A stretch of 64,000 nucleotides of DNA from Spartinivicinus marinus (GTDB taxonomy: Bacteria; Pseudomonadota; Gammaproteobacteria; Pseudomonadales; Zooshikellaceae). Positions 26,064 through 35,427 of the stretch are shown one piece after another. The notes beneath the pieces were generated by a model. It was not told where the DNA came from and searched no databases. It saw only the letters and a program-made list of their open reading frames with translations. The stretch is from NCBI RefSeq assembly GCF_026309355.1, contig NZ_JAPJZK010000001.1, positions 744,001 through 808,000 on the forward strand. Direction: 5' to 3'. Numbering within the stretch: position 1 is the stretch's first letter; each line of letters begins with the position of its first letter. The translations under genes were made by a program, and so were the position numbers.

Positions 26064-27297
26064 GCTTTCCAGAAAATTAAATTGCAACGAAAATTCTGAT
26101 TATGCGTCCAATAACTCGTCGTATAATCCAAATAAATTTAAAATCTCTTTGGGTGCATTTTCAAATTTCACTAGCATCTCATTGACCTTACCAACCAAAT
26201 CTTCAAATGTTGGGAAGTATTGCAAATGGGTCCCTTTTTCTTTTATCTTCTTCCACAACATCTCAATTGGATTATAATCGGGAGAGTAGCTGGGTAAATT
26301 GTATACACTAATCCTTTTTTCATGTTTCTTGATAAAATCCTTCACAACTGCCCCTTTGTGGTAGGGAGCCCCATCTTGTATAAGAATAATTGGTTTTCTG
26401 GTATTTTTTAAAACTTCCTTTAAAAATTCAATATAGCACTCTCCATTCAGGCGACCTTCTACACCCTTTGAAAAGAATCGGCCTGTAAAATAGTCAATGA
26501 GTCCAAATACTTTATACCCTTTCCTTTTACCTGTGGTTTCAATCACAGGCTGTTGCCCGATAGGTGCCCAGGTATAGCTTAAAGTTCCCCACTGCGGAAA
26601 CGAACATTCGTCACCAAACAAAACATAAGCATTCACTTTACCTGCTCGCTTGAGTATTTCTGGCCACTGCCTCTCAAGCCATTCCTGACGCTTTTCTTTA
26701 TTCTGCTTGCTGGCCACGAACTTGGCTTTTTGGAACGAAAAACCAAGGCTTTTTAATAACTCACTAAGGTATTTGGCGCTATAAAATACGTTGAATCGCT
26801 CTTTGATTAAGTGCTGGATCATAGGCGATCGCCAGCAGGCTCCTGGGAAGCCAGATTTACCCGGACCGTCTTTAATCAACTTACAAAGCTCTTTTCTCTG
26901 GCTCTTTGTTAGTTTTGATGGTCTTCCTGATCGATGTTTGTCCAGCAAACCTTTTATTCCACTACTCAGGTAAACATTCAGCCATTGTCGTACAGCTTCT
27001 TTGCTTACTTTCAACACTTGAGCAACTATCTCTTTACAATGGCCATCTGCCAGTGAAAATAAGGCTAGTATTCGCTTTATTTCATTAAACTTGCCTTTTT
27101 TCTCTGACTTTTTCAGCTCGCTATCGAACAATTTTTTTTGTGCGTTAGTGAGTTTAAGTAAAAAATCCATTTTGTTCCCCCCATGCACATAAAGCCGCAA
27201 ACTTTATGTGTCTTATATTCTTCTTGCTGAGGGCATATTATAATATTTCTGTAATAAGCTCTAACTTATTTATTGCCAACTTACTTTTCTGGAAGTC
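26064..27297 (-). mobile_element. IS630-family insertion sequence with TA duplication
   Basis: The inverted ends begin GCTTTCCAGAAAATTAA on the left and GACTTCCAGAAAAGTAA on the right (minus strand). Both are flanked by TA (26062-26063 and 27298-27299), the invariant IS630/Tc1 target. The length of 1234 bp is normal. Confidence 0.85.
26100..27170 (-). CDS. IS630-family transposase
   Basis: The ATG at 27170 gives 356 residues, preceded by GGGGGG as ribosome-binding site; a TTG at 27200 is less likely. The N-terminal half holds paired helix-turn-helix modules (ALFSLADGHCKEIVAQVLKV; SRRP-like SGRPSKLTKSQRKEL); the C-terminal half is a DDE superfamily endonuclease with FGDECSFPQWG, LIQDGAPYHKG and YSPDYNPIEMLWKKIKE supplying the acidic triad. 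It is intact as a single ORF, unlike many IS630 copies that need frameshifting. Confidence 0.92.
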   Translation of the reverse strand: MDFLLKLTNAQKKLFDSELKKSEKKGKFNEIKRILALFSLADGHCKEIVAQVLKVSKEAVRQWLNVYLSSGIKGLLDKHRSGRPSKLTKSQRKELCKLIKDGPGKSGFPGACWRSPMIQHLIKERFNVFYSAKYLSELLKSLGFSFQKAKFVASKQNKEKRQEWLERQWPEILKRAGKVNAYVLFGDECSFPQWGTLSYTWAPIGQQPVIETTGKRKGYKVFGLIDYFTGRFFSKGVEGRLNGECYIEFLKEVLKNTRKPIILIQDGAPYHKGAVVKDFIKKHEKRISVYNLPSYSPDYNPIEMLWKKIKEKGTHLQYFPTFEDLVGKVNEMLVKFENAPKEILNLFGLYDELLDA

Positions 27298-27320
27298 TAT
27301 AACTACTACCCCCGTGGTTT

Positions 27321-27346
27321 GGCCTCTAATTAGGGGCCCTTTTTAT
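27321..27346 (+). terminator. Hairpin terminator right of the IS630
   Basis: GGCCTCTaattAGGGGCC followed by CTTTTTATT. No gene now ends just before it; it may once have ended a gene displaced by the two insertion sequences. Confidence 0.65.
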
Positions 27347-27381
27347 TACTATTAGATTCACTATATTTTTAGGAGATAAAA

Positions 27382-28575
27382 ATGAAAAAAAATCTAACTA
27401 AGTCCATACAGCTGGCAGTTTTATCAGGAATTTGTGCTACGAGCACTTCAGCAGCATTCGCTTCTACCATCAATTCTAATATAGATCAAAATAAATTATT
27501 GAAGTCATTAGGAGTAATAGAACTTGGAAATAAATCATATTTTTTTGATGATATTGACAATGACAGTCAAGTGGAATTACTGACAGTCTACCATAATGGT
27601 GCAACAGGATTTCGTAAAGGAAGTCTAGTATGGCATAATAAGTACGGACATACACCCAATGTTAAAAATATAAAAGCTACAAAAGGTATTTTACTTGCTA
27701 ACTTTGACGGCAATCAAGAACTAGACTTAATTTCATTCAATAGCAAAGGGATTCGCACATACACAAACTTTAGTAAATTATCCAGCAGTTCTAATGTAAG
27801 CCGTATAAAAACCGATAAAGATTGGTCAGAGTACAACAACAAGCAAACTGCAAATATAACTGTATTAGGTGATAGAAGTCTTGGCAATGAGCCAACATTA
27901 GACCTTGTTGCATTCCAAAATGGGTATGTACATCTTGCTTTTAGCCAATGGCAGTCAGGTAAAATGAGCTACTATAAAAAAGCTCGTGCATATACAAAGG
28001 ATGCCAAAGAAGCAAAGGAAATTATTGTTAGAGACATTGATGATAATGGCCATTCAGACTTTATCTTTTTCAAAAATAATAATATAAGTGTCAAATATAC
28101 CTATTGGGGGCCTGAGTTTAGTAGATCAGAAGTCAAGTTAGTTGATCCAGAACTTAGAAGAATGGAGAAGTTTCAAGTTTCAGATATTAACGAAGACGGT
28201 ATAAATGACATCCTTGCTATAAAAGGAAAGGCTATTTATTTATCAACTGGAAACTACAGTGGCACTTACAATAGGTTTAAAAAAATCACTAATGATTTAA
28301 GGCTTAATCAGATTGATAAAATTTCAATTGTTGATATCAATAATGATGGTTATAAAGACATCATTGGTATCAATTTCAAAAAAATGAGTTTCTCAATTTC
28401 TTTAAACGTAGGAAGTAAAAAAGAAAGTAATTCATCTCCCTATTACTATGGACCACTCCCAATACCTCAGTCTGAAATAAAGTTTTCAGAACAGATAAAA
28501 TACAACATAGATACCCAAGAAGATAGGTATGGAGTTAAGTATTTCTCTAAGATGATTAAACTGAGTTCTAGATAA
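27382..28575 (+). CDS. Secreted FG-GAP/VCBS-type repeat protein
   Basis: The 397-residue protein has a signal peptide (QLAVLSGICATSTSAAFA). The mature part repeats a calcium-loop pattern of the FG-GAP/VCBS kind: DDIDNDSQVELL, NFDGNQELDLI, DIDDNGHSDFIFF, DINEDGINDILAI and DINNDGYKDIIGI, spaced as in a beta-propeller. Such propellers act in adhesion or extracellular binding. A Shine-Dalgarno AGGAGAT precedes the ATG. It stands alone between insertion sequences, so no partner can be inferred. A weak hairpin (ATGCAC/GTGCAT, 28581-28599) follows. Confidence 0.8.
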   Translation: MKKNLTKSIQLAVLSGICATSTSAAFASTINSNIDQNKLLKSLGVIELGNKSYFFDDIDNDSQVELLTVYHNGATGFRKGSLVWHNKYGHTPNVKNIKATKGILLANFDGNQELDLISFNSKGIRTYTNFSKLSSSSNVSRIKTDKDWSEYNNKQTANITVLGDRSLGNEPTLDLVAFQNGYVHLAFSQWQSGKMSYYKKARAYTKDAKEAKEIIVRDIDDNGHSDFIFFKNNNISVKYTYWGPEFSRSEVKLVDPELRRMEKFQVSDINEDGINDILAIKGKAIYLSTGNYSGTYNRFKKITNDLRLNQIDKISIVDINNDGYKDIIGINFKKMSFSISLNVGSKKESNSSPYYYGPLPIPQSEIKFSEQIKYNIDTQEDRYGVKYFSKMIKLSSR

Positions 28576-28612
28576 TTATCATGCACAAGGATCGTGCATT
28601 ACAAACTATATA

Positions 28613-30442
28613 GTGCCTGACAGAAAAGTAGTCTAGTTTGCCAGTTGAAGGGGCAACTATTTTGGTCTTATAAGTTAATATTACTCATTTATGACTGTTT
28701 TTGACTTGGGTATATAAAATAAGGTTGTTTTTTGATCAAGCTTCTTTAGAATCGTCTTTTCACAGACAGCCAAACCTAGCCAGTTAGGCAAAGGCTCACT
28801 GGAAAATTATTTTAAATCTCAGTTAAGGACTATTAAGCTGCTTTTTTACGTATTCTTTTGGCTTGACGGTATTGCTCCTCTTTTTCTTGTTTATACAATA
28901 AGGCACCTAACTTTTGGATATTTCGTGCTAATACAGCAAATGAAACGTAACGCCTGAAGCCATTAATACCGCTATCTGGACATCGGTCAAGGCCATGTAC
29001 TTCAAGCGCATTAATAGCAGACTCAACCGCTGAGTGCTGCTTTCTTGCTTTTTTGAAAGCCTCATCGTTTTCACGTTCTGTTTCCTTTTTTGATAAACGT
29101 CCTTTTTTAGGCAGCACTACCCGATTTAATTCTTCGGCCAACTTCAACTGATTCTCAGGTGAATGAAACCCTTTATCAAAACTGCACTGGTTGAGCTCAG
29201 GGAATTTAGCTTTGGTTGCTCTGATCATGACGATGGCAACATCAACATCTTGCTCTTTTTCCATCACACGATGGTGAAGAATAAAGCCATGCTGACATTC
29301 CATAACACACACTTTAATACCTAATTCCACTGGTACCCCTGCTTTCCCTTTGCTCACCCACTCAGTGTGAGGTTGAAATATTGAGTAAACTTTTTCATCA
29401 GCTGGGACTTTTTCATCTTCGACTACTCGCCTGTGAATTTGCGACACCTGCCGTTTAGCATGAGAAAGATTGTTGGCAATATTTCGTAATAACCAAATCG
29501 GGGCTGCTATGGCTTTAAGCTTATCCAATGTGAGTTCAGCTTTATCAATAAACCATTGCGCTTTATTCAGATAGTTGATATGTGTCTCACGTTTCTTGTC
29601 ATCGGCATTTTTTGCTTTTGATTGGTTGCTTTGCCTTGCCTGATTAAAGCATTTTTTAAGTGACTTCAGATTGTGCCTATGTTGTCGCCAATCACTTAAA
29701 TGGTAGTTTTCGCCCATATCAGCTAGTTGATTAATCACTTTTCTCATTGCATCCCATAATAAACTGATATCAGTGGGATAATGAACAGCTGTTTCTACCA
29801 CAAATGAGTCACAACGCCCTTCAAGGCTTGCTTCTTCGTTTTTTTTTAACAGTTTATGCCCTGTCTCGACGACAACTGTGTTAATTTTGTCCAGAATTTC
29901 TGGGGTCAAAAGAGAGACGTTATCTTTTATGGTCTGCAAGTGATATTCTGTCAGATCTTCCCAATTGACACCATGCCCTAACATCGCTCGAATAGTTCGA
30001 TGCTGATTCACTAATTCATGCAAACGATCATAGTCACAATTTAAGTTGATGCGCAAAACCCCCATCACCAGTATTTTCCAAAGTTCCATGCCTGGCCTTC
30101 CAAGTCTTGGATTCGTTTTACCCACTATAGACTCCTCTAAAATAGTGAATACCTGCTCTCTAACTTCGGGTGTAATATAAATGTACTGTAATCCCTTTAA
30201 CAATTGAGGCACATCATCTCTAGACTTCGGGTCAAACTTGATCTCGGTAATATCTGTTTGGCCGAATTGAAGTTGTGGGTTTTGGACTTGCCTCATATCG
30301 TATTCTCCGCGAAGTTTGGCTGGTTTTAACTAAAAACCTAGGCCGATTCATTTTTATGAGGACTTAATATAGCAATCTTCGATGACGGATTTATGATGAA
30401 TTATCTTATTTATCAATCAGTTATGATTTTTCGGTCAAGCAC
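28613..30442 (-). mobile_element. ISNCY-like insertion sequence flanked by TATATA
   Basis: The inverted ends GTGCCTGACAGAAAA and GTGCTTGACCGAAAA lie at 28613 and 30442. Both are flanked by TATATA (28607-28612 and 30443-30448), either a 6-bp target duplication or part of longer inverted repeats. Length is 1830 bp with one long transposase gene on the minus strand. Confidence 0.75.
28833..30296 (-). CDS. ISNCY-type transposase
   Basis: The 487-residue protein begins MRQVQNPQLQFGQTDITEIK and resembles ISNCY transposases of this length; this family call is from memory of such sequences. An N-terminal DUF772-like region (LGRPGMELWKILVMGVLRI) precedes the catalytic part (RCDSFVVETAVHYPTD, ELNQCSFDKGFHSP), and the basic C-terminus ends RQAKRIRKKAA. 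The ORF is intact, so the element may still be mobile. Confidence 0.78.
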   Translation of the reverse strand: MRQVQNPQLQFGQTDITEIKFDPKSRDDVPQLLKGLQYIYITPEVREQVFTILEESIVGKTNPRLGRPGMELWKILVMGVLRINLNCDYDRLHELVNQHRTIRAMLGHGVNWEDLTEYHLQTIKDNVSLLTPEILDKINTVVVETGHKLLKKNEEASLEGRCDSFVVETAVHYPTDISLLWDAMRKVINQLADMGENYHLSDWRQHRHNLKSLKKCFNQARQSNQSKAKNADDKKRETHINYLNKAQWFIDKAELTLDKLKAIAAPIWLLRNIANNLSHAKRQVSQIHRRVVEDEKVPADEKVYSIFQPHTEWVSKGKAGVPVELGIKVCVMECQHGFILHHRVMEKEQDVDVAIVMIRATKAKFPELNQCSFDKGFHSPENQLKLAEELNRVVLPKKGRLSKKETERENDEAFKKARKQHSAVESAINALEVHGLDRCPDSGINGFRRYVSFAVLARNIQKLGALLYKQEKEEQYRQAKRIRKKAA

Positions 30443-30550
30443 TATATAAATAGATTCACTAGCTGGGTTCGTATAAATAGTATAATGTGGCTATAGTTTT
30501 CCGGACACACAAACATGGGTAATATTAGGCCCAACTAGAGGTGTGTCCAA

Positions 30551-30847
30551 ATGTCTGAAAAGAAGTCTAAAAACTATACAGCTGAGTTTAAAGAGTCAGC
30601 TGTCAAGCTAGCAGTTGAATCAGATCAGCCAGTTGCTCAAACAGCCAGAGAATTAGAAGTCAACGTTAATACCCTATATACCTGGATTGATAAATATCAT
30701 CACTCTAAGCAGGGTAACAAAACCGCTAAAAACGAAGAACATTTATATGATGAGTTAAAAAGGCTGCGTAAAGAGAATGCACGACTGAAAGAAGAGCGAG
30801 CTATATTAAAAAAGGCGGCCGCCTTCTTTGCCAAAGAGCATCACTAA
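30551..30847 (+). CDS. IS3-family transposase OrfA
   Basis: OrfA (98 residues) holds the helix-turn-helix (YTAEFKESAVKLAVESDQPV..TARELEVNVNTLYTWI) and a C-terminal leucine-zipper coiled coil (LYDELKRLRKENARLKEERAI). The heptamer AAAAAAG at 30808-30814 near its end is the usual programmed -1 frameshift site in this family, which would fuse OrfA to OrfB. It ends KKAAAFFAKEHH, the family tail. Confidence 0.92.
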   Translation: MSEKKSKNYTAEFKESAVKLAVESDQPVAQTARELEVNVNTLYTWIDKYHHSKQGNKTAKNEEHLYDELKRLRKENARLKEERAILKKAAAFFAKEHH

Positions 30848-31710
30848 GATTTGAATTTATTCATCAGCACCGGGGGCAATTTAGCATTAAAGCTCTGTGT
30901 CGGTGTATGTCAGTATCCCCTAGTGGTTACTATGACTGGCGCTCTCGTCCTGTTTCAAAGCGGGCTCAAAAGGATGAGGTATTGAAGGCAAAAATCAAGA
31001 AATCACATGAAGCAAGCCATAGAAACTATGGAACTCGTCGTATTAAGGATGATCTTGCTGATCAAGATGAACAAATCAGTCGTAGACGTATTGGCCGGCT
31101 GATGAAAGAAGAGGGTTTATCCTGCAAAACGAAGCGTAAATTTAAAGCAACAACTGACTCTAAACATAATAAGCCTGTAGCTGAGAATCTGCTCAATCGT
31201 CAGTTTTCCTGGAGTCAACCAGATCAAGCCTATGTTGGTGATATCACCTATATACCGACACATGAAGGCTGGTTGTATCTGGCTGTGTTTATTGATCTTT
31301 GTTCAAGAGCCGTGGTTGGCTGGTCAATGAGTCACAGGATGACAGCTTCATTGGTGACTGATGCCTTACAAATGGCGATAAAAAGCCGTAAACCGGGTGA
31401 AGGGCTACTGGTTCATACTGATCGTGGTAGCCAATATGTGTCAGATGATTATCAACGCTTATTGAAAGAAAATAAGTTCATTTGTAGCATGAGTCGTAAG
31501 GGCAACTGTTGGGACAATAGCCCTTCAGAAAGTTTTTTTCATACGCTGAAAACAGAGTTAGTTCACCATGAAAATTACCTGTCTCGGGAAGATGCCCAGC
31601 AGGATATATTTGAGTATATTGAAGTGTTTTATAATCGTCAGAGAAAACATTCAACTAATGGTTACTTAGCGCCGTTCAAGTACGAGCAAAAACTTGTCGG
31701 AGCTGCGTAA
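30815..31710 (+). CDS. IS3-family transposase OrfB (reached by -1 frameshift)
   Basis: The -1 frame is open from the A6G site at 30808 onward, through RFEFIHQHRGQFSIKALC, to the stop at 31710; an independent ATG lies at 30907. The integrase core carries the DDE residues in QAYVGDITYIPT, VHTDRGSQYVS and NSPSESFFHTLKTE. With OrfA it forms OrfAB, the active transposase. A relative with the same plan is wrecked at 33099-40421. Confidence 0.9.
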
Positions 31711-31886
31711 AAAAATGTCCGAAAAACTGTTGCCAAATTAGTAAGCGTTACCAAGTGTAACAGTCAGTTTCTTTATATTCCCCATCAATTATTTCTGTAC
31801 AATGGATACCTTGATAGGTATTCAAGCTATCATAATAACGCTGCTTTTCTACTTGAAAGTCTTGTGAGAAGGTTCTATTGCTCAAG

Positions 31887-31934
31887 CGCCCGTCAGGTTG
31901 CGTAGTGTCCATACATAGCTATTAGAGGTGCCCT
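31887..31934 (+). mobile_element. Right-end fragment of an IS5/MITE-type element
   Basis: The segment ends TATTAGAGGTGCCCT followed by TAA and aligns with the right end of the MITE at 42959-43189 (shared CCCGTCA..TTGC....CCATA.ATA). The left part of the element is missing. The rest of 31736-32395 shows no full gene. Confidence 0.6.
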
Positions 31935-32095
31935 TAATCCGATTGCAAGCTTCACTTGATACCTGGCAACGAACACAGCCCAAAGCAGTGAAACAGAGAG
32001 GCCGCCTATTTAATGAACTAATGAAGGAAGTCAGTACCCATATTCATCTAGAAAAACGCTCACTCATAAATCGAATAATACAAGATAGTAAATGA
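31929..32095 (+). pseudogene. Possible C-terminal gene remnant
   Basis: An open frame without a good start runs through the end of the element above and encodes about 55 residues (RLQASLDTWQRTQPKAVKQR...HIHLEKRSLINRIIQDSK) to a TGA at 32093. It may be the tail of a gene cut off by the neighbouring mobile element. The family is not recognised. Confidence 0.3.
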
Positions 32096-32330
32096 GCTAG
32101 ATGAGCTGGCGCATAGCCACAAAAAAGGTGTTATATATTTTTACATGTCTTCATAAATACATTTTTGATAAATTGCTCACACAAAGCTTATAGGCACATA
32201 TAGCCGTATTTATTTTTGATAGCTTCATCACATAATACAATTATTATTCAAGTCTGCTATTTTTTGATTTATTTACACTGCAATTTACATCGACTGCATT
32301 TAGTACCGCTATTGAAGGTTTTTGTGAAAT

Positions 32331-32346
32331 TGGCATGATTTATGTA
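32331..32346 (+). promoter_or_regulatory. Possible sigma-54 promoter of the PEP-CTERM gene
   Basis: TGGCATGatttATGTA resembles the -24/-12 consensus TGGCACG-N4-TTGCA, with GG and the -12 G present but T in place of the -12 C. PEP-CTERM genes are often under sigma-54/PrsR control. It lies 50 bp upstream of the start. Confidence 0.35.
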
Positions 32347-32395
32347 TAAAGGCGAGAGCATAAAATTTCTTTAATAAATGTAGTAGGTCTCTTCC

Positions 32396-33010
32396 ATGAA
32401 ATCCATGAAAAAAGCGCTTGGTGTACTGGCTTTATCTCTTGCTGGTACTACTTCTGCTACTGCTGGTTTACTTTCTATCGAAGGCGGCCAGGCTGGCACT
32501 TTACCAGGTAATCACAACCCAAGTGGCGGTATTACCAAGCCAGGCTTACAAGTTACTTATGGTGGTAACTTGAAAGCTGATGCCAATGTCAATCTTACTT
32601 ATGAGTTTTTAGGCTCTGAAGCATCCTTTGAAAACATATTCTTGACCATCAACGGCCAAAGCTTCAACAACAAACAATCTCAAGCAGGGCAAGAGATTTT
32701 TGACTCAGTCCTACAAGGAAACTGGTTAAACTTTAGCTTCCAAACCCCTCATACCACTGTTGCTAATGGCAATAACAACGATAACAATATTCACCAAGCT
32801 GACTTGCTGAAGCCCTCTTTTTTCCTAGCTGCTGCTGGTGAAAATAGCTTCTATATTGGTCTAAATGATGATGGCGGGCACTTTGATTATGACTTCGATG
32901 ACATGGTTTTAAAAGTGACTGCAACTAAAACACCTACACCCGTACCAGTGCCTGGTACTGTAGCCCTGATCGGCTTAGGCTTGTTAGCACTACGTAAGCG
33001 TAATCGTTAA
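32396..33010 (+). CDS. PEP-CTERM sorting-domain exported protein
   Basis: The 204-residue protein has a signal peptide (KKALGVLALSLAGTTSATA) and a C-terminal sorting tail: VPVPGTVALIGLGLLALRKR, that is the Pro-rich PEP-type motif, one transmembrane helix and a basic end. Such tails are cut by exosortase in exopolysaccharide-producing Gram-negatives. The middle is a Asn/Gly-rich beta domain (LNDDGGHFDYDFDDMVLKV), as in many DUF4114-like proteins. No exosortase gene lies in the window. A second ATG at 32405 is an alternative start. Confidence 0.85.
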   Translation: MKSMKKALGVLALSLAGTTSATAGLLSIEGGQAGTLPGNHNPSGGITKPGLQVTYGGNLKADANVNLTYEFLGSEASFENIFLTINGQSFNNKQSQAGQEIFDSVLQGNWLNFSFQTPHTTVANGNNNDNNIHQADLLKPSFFLAAAGENSFYIGLNDDGGHFDYDFDDMVLKVTATKTPTPVPVPGTVALIGLGLLALRKRNR

Positions 33011-33032
33011 TTTCCTTCTTGTTTGACTCTTT

Positions 33033-33056
33033 AGCCCACATTTTGTGGGCTTTTTT
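33033..33056 (+). terminator. Rho-independent terminator of the PEP-CTERM gene
   Basis: GCCCACA-TTT-TGTGGGC is followed by six T residues. Confidence 0.9.
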
Positions 33057-33429
33057 ATGTCTTGATAAAAGCATCGTGAGAACTAAACCACTATAAAATG
33101 TAGTGGTCTAATGGAGACCAACACTTAACTAAGAGATAATACTCAGATACGTTGTTGGAAGCAGTTATGACCAAAAAGAAGAAGACTTACACTCAAGAAT
33201 TTAAACAAGGTGCAGTCCAGTTAGTTGTAGAGCAACAAATGAAGCCCTCTGAAGTTGCTCACCGATTAGGCACATCTGATAAAAATATCTCTCGCTGGGT
33301 TAAAGAGTATAAAATGAACACTTCTAAATCCCCAGAGCATGAGTCTACTTTATCAGAATATAAAACTAAAATTAAAGCGCTTGAAAAAGAAAATAAACGC
33401 CTACAAATGGAGCGCGAAATACTAAAAAA

Positions 33430-33651
33430 CTGCCCACATAGTCTGCTTTTTCCCATCTGAATAGAAACACGAGGCGGGTATACTACAATTGTCCGGAAAG
33501 TGGTCGTCTGCCTTTTGGAGATTTTTATCCCGTCAAAAAACCTGATCCAGGGGGATCTGCGGACCCAATGTTGGTGGCAATTAAGACCCCGTGTAGGAAA
33601 GTGATTTAATCCGAGCCCCCATCCGGCACTTATAAATTAAGTGAGGTGTTT
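33430..33651 (+). ncRNA. Predicted bridge-RNA region of the IS110 element
   Basis: In IS110-group elements the non-coding left end is known to encode a structured bridge RNA that pairs with target and donor DNA. Here 222 bp without an ORF lie between the element edge and the transposase start, with GC-rich hairpin-like stretches (GATCCAGGGGGATC; CCCGTGTAGG). The guide loops were not resolved by eye; the call rests on position. Confidence 0.5.
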
Positions 33652-35004
33652 ATGAGTAAAAAATCAAAACATGCTCAATCATTGCCGGTTTTGAATTCTA
33701 ATGCAGCGGGCATTGATATTGGTGCCAGTTTTCATGTTGTTGCACTTCCTCCTGACAGAAGCCGTGAGTCCGTACGTACTTTTAAAGCGTTCACCCATGA
33801 CATCCAGAACATGGCCAACTGGTTACTAGAGCATGGCATTACAACTGCTGCCATGGAGTCTACAGGCGTTTACTGGGTACCAGTTTACGAAATATTAGAG
33901 CAGCATGGTATTGATGTCATTTTATCAAATGCACGCGATACCCGCTCTGTTCCTGGGCGCAAAACCGACGTTAATGATGCTCAGTGGATCCAGAGGTTAC
34001 ATGCTTGTGGGCTTTTAAAAGCTAGCTTTCGCCCTGAAAAATTAATTGTTGAACTGCGTACTTATTTGCGAGTTCGAGAACGACTGCTGGATTATGCGGC
34101 GGCACATATTCAGCATATGCAAAAAGCGCTGACATTTATGAATTTGCAATTGAATCTTGTGGTTGCTGATATTACTGGTGTAACAGGCATGAGGATAATT
34201 CGTGCAATCGTAGCTGGAGAAAGAAATGCGGCGACATTGGCAGAATTCAGAGATACCCGTTGTAAATCCAGTAAAGAGACTATTCAGGCAGCTCTCGAAG
34301 GTAACTATCAATCAGAACATATTTTTGCCCTGAGGCAAGCGCTTATTATGTACGATGCTTATCAACAGCAGGTACATGAGTGTGATGTTGAAATTGAAGG
34401 GGTATTGCGTCGTTTATCAGTCAATAAGAAAAAACCTGATGCCCCCATACCTAAACCCAAGCATCGGACTAAACAACCCAATCAGCTTAATTTTAATGTT
34501 CGTGAGAGCCTGTATCATCTTGTTGGGACTGATCTTACACAAATTCATGGCCTTGGTCCTTACCTTGCGCTACGCCTAATATCTGAGTGTGGGATAAATA
34601 TGAGCAAATGGCCTACCGCTAAACATTTTACTTCTTGGTTAACACTCTGTCCGGGCTCGAAAATCAGTGGTGGAAAAATATTATCTGCCCACTCACGGAA
34701 AAGTAATAACCGGGTTGTCGCTCACTTAAGGTTAGCTGCAACAACAGTCGGACGCTCGAATACCGCATTAGGCGCTTTCTATCGAAGACTTTCAGCACGG
34801 ATTGGTAAAGCGAAAGCGGTCACTGCAACAGCACGCAAAATTGCCATTTTATTTTATAATGCCATGAGATATGGCATGCAGTATCAGGATCCAGGAGCTG
34901 ACTCGTATGAAAAAAACTACCGTGAACGAGTCATAAAGAACTTAAAAAGAAAAGCCGAAGAATTTGGTTTGGTAATACAGCCAAAGACAACATGTGTTTC
35001 TTAG
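33652..35004 (+). CDS. IS110-family transposase (DEDD recombinase)
   Basis: The ATG at 33652, preceded by GTGAGG, gives 450 residues; a GTG six bases earlier is an alternative. The N-terminal RuvC-like DEDD domain is visible (AAGIDIGASFHVV; AMESTGVYWVPVYE; GRKTDVNDAQWI). The C-terminal Tnp_20 domain carries the helix-hairpin-helix-like IHGLGPYLALRLISE and the conserved serine region (PGSKISGGKI). It inserts IS110 DNA at guide-chosen sites. The ORF is intact. Confidence 0.92.
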   Translation: MSKKSKHAQSLPVLNSNAAGIDIGASFHVVALPPDRSRESVRTFKAFTHDIQNMANWLLEHGITTAAMESTGVYWVPVYEILEQHGIDVILSNARDTRSVPGRKTDVNDAQWIQRLHACGLLKASFRPEKLIVELRTYLRVRERLLDYAAAHIQHMQKALTFMNLQLNLVVADITGVTGMRIIRAIVAGERNAATLAEFRDTRCKSSKETIQAALEGNYQSEHIFALRQALIMYDAYQQQVHECDVEIEGVLRRLSVNKKKPDAPIPKPKHRTKQPNQLNFNVRESLYHLVGTDLTQIHGLGPYLALRLISECGINMSKWPTAKHFTSWLTLCPGSKISGGKILSAHSRKSNNRVVAHLRLAATTVGRSNTALGAFYRRLSARIGKAKAVTATARKIAILFYNAMRYGMQYQDPGADSYEKNYRERVIKNLKRKAEEFGLVIQPKTTCVS

Positions 35005-35427
35005 GAAAGCAGCGGCCTTCTTCGCGACAGAGTCAGTTTAAGGCTCGAATTTATTAAGCAGCACAGCGATGAATGGCCTGTTATTGTAATGTGTGACGTG
35101 TTGCAAGTGGATCGTTCTTATTACTACGAATACGTGGAGAAAACCAAGAAAAAGCCAGCGACAGAAACGACTAAGCTAGAAGAGACCTTAATAGCCTTAT
35201 TTAATAAGCATAAGGGTAATTATGGTTCACGGCGTTTGGCCAAAGAACTCCAAGAGTTAGGCTTTGAAATCGGTCGTTATAAAGTTCGTACATTAATGAA
35301 AAAACTTAATTTGAAAGTAAAGATAAAGACAAAATATAAAATCACCACTGTAAGCGCCAAATAACCCGCGTACTTTGATAAATATTCTAGTGGTTCATAA
35401 TGGGCTCATTGTTCAGAGGAGTCAATT

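Larger units (their letters stand above)
30488..31735 (+). mobile_element. IS3-family insertion sequence, apparently complete
   Basis: The inverted ends are TGGCTATAGTTTTCCGGACA (left) and TGGCAACAGTTTTTCGGACA (right, minus strand). Two overlapping-frame ORFs are linked by an A6G slippery site. Length is 1248 bp. No clear target duplication is visible. Confidence 0.88.
33430..35005 (+). mobile_element. IS110-family insertion sequence
   Basis: The boundaries are inferred by rejoining the interrupted IS3 orfA, accurate to about 2 bp. The element has no terminal inverted repeats, as usual in IS110, a 222-bp non-coding left end and one transposase gene reaching almost to the right edge. Length is about 1576 bp. 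Confidence 0.8.
33167..35041 (+). pseudogene. IS3-family orfA, interrupted by IS110
   Basis: The first part (33167-33429, ATG at 33167) encodes the helix-turn-helix and coiled coil (FKQGAVQLVVEQQMKPSEVA; LEKENKRLQMEREILK). The reading frame then enters the IS110 left end and stops at 33460. The missing tail (KAAAFFATESV) resumes at about 35006 and ends at TAA 35039. The break lies in the A-run that would have been the frameshift site. About 2 bases (AA) appear duplicated at the junction. Confidence 0.85.
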
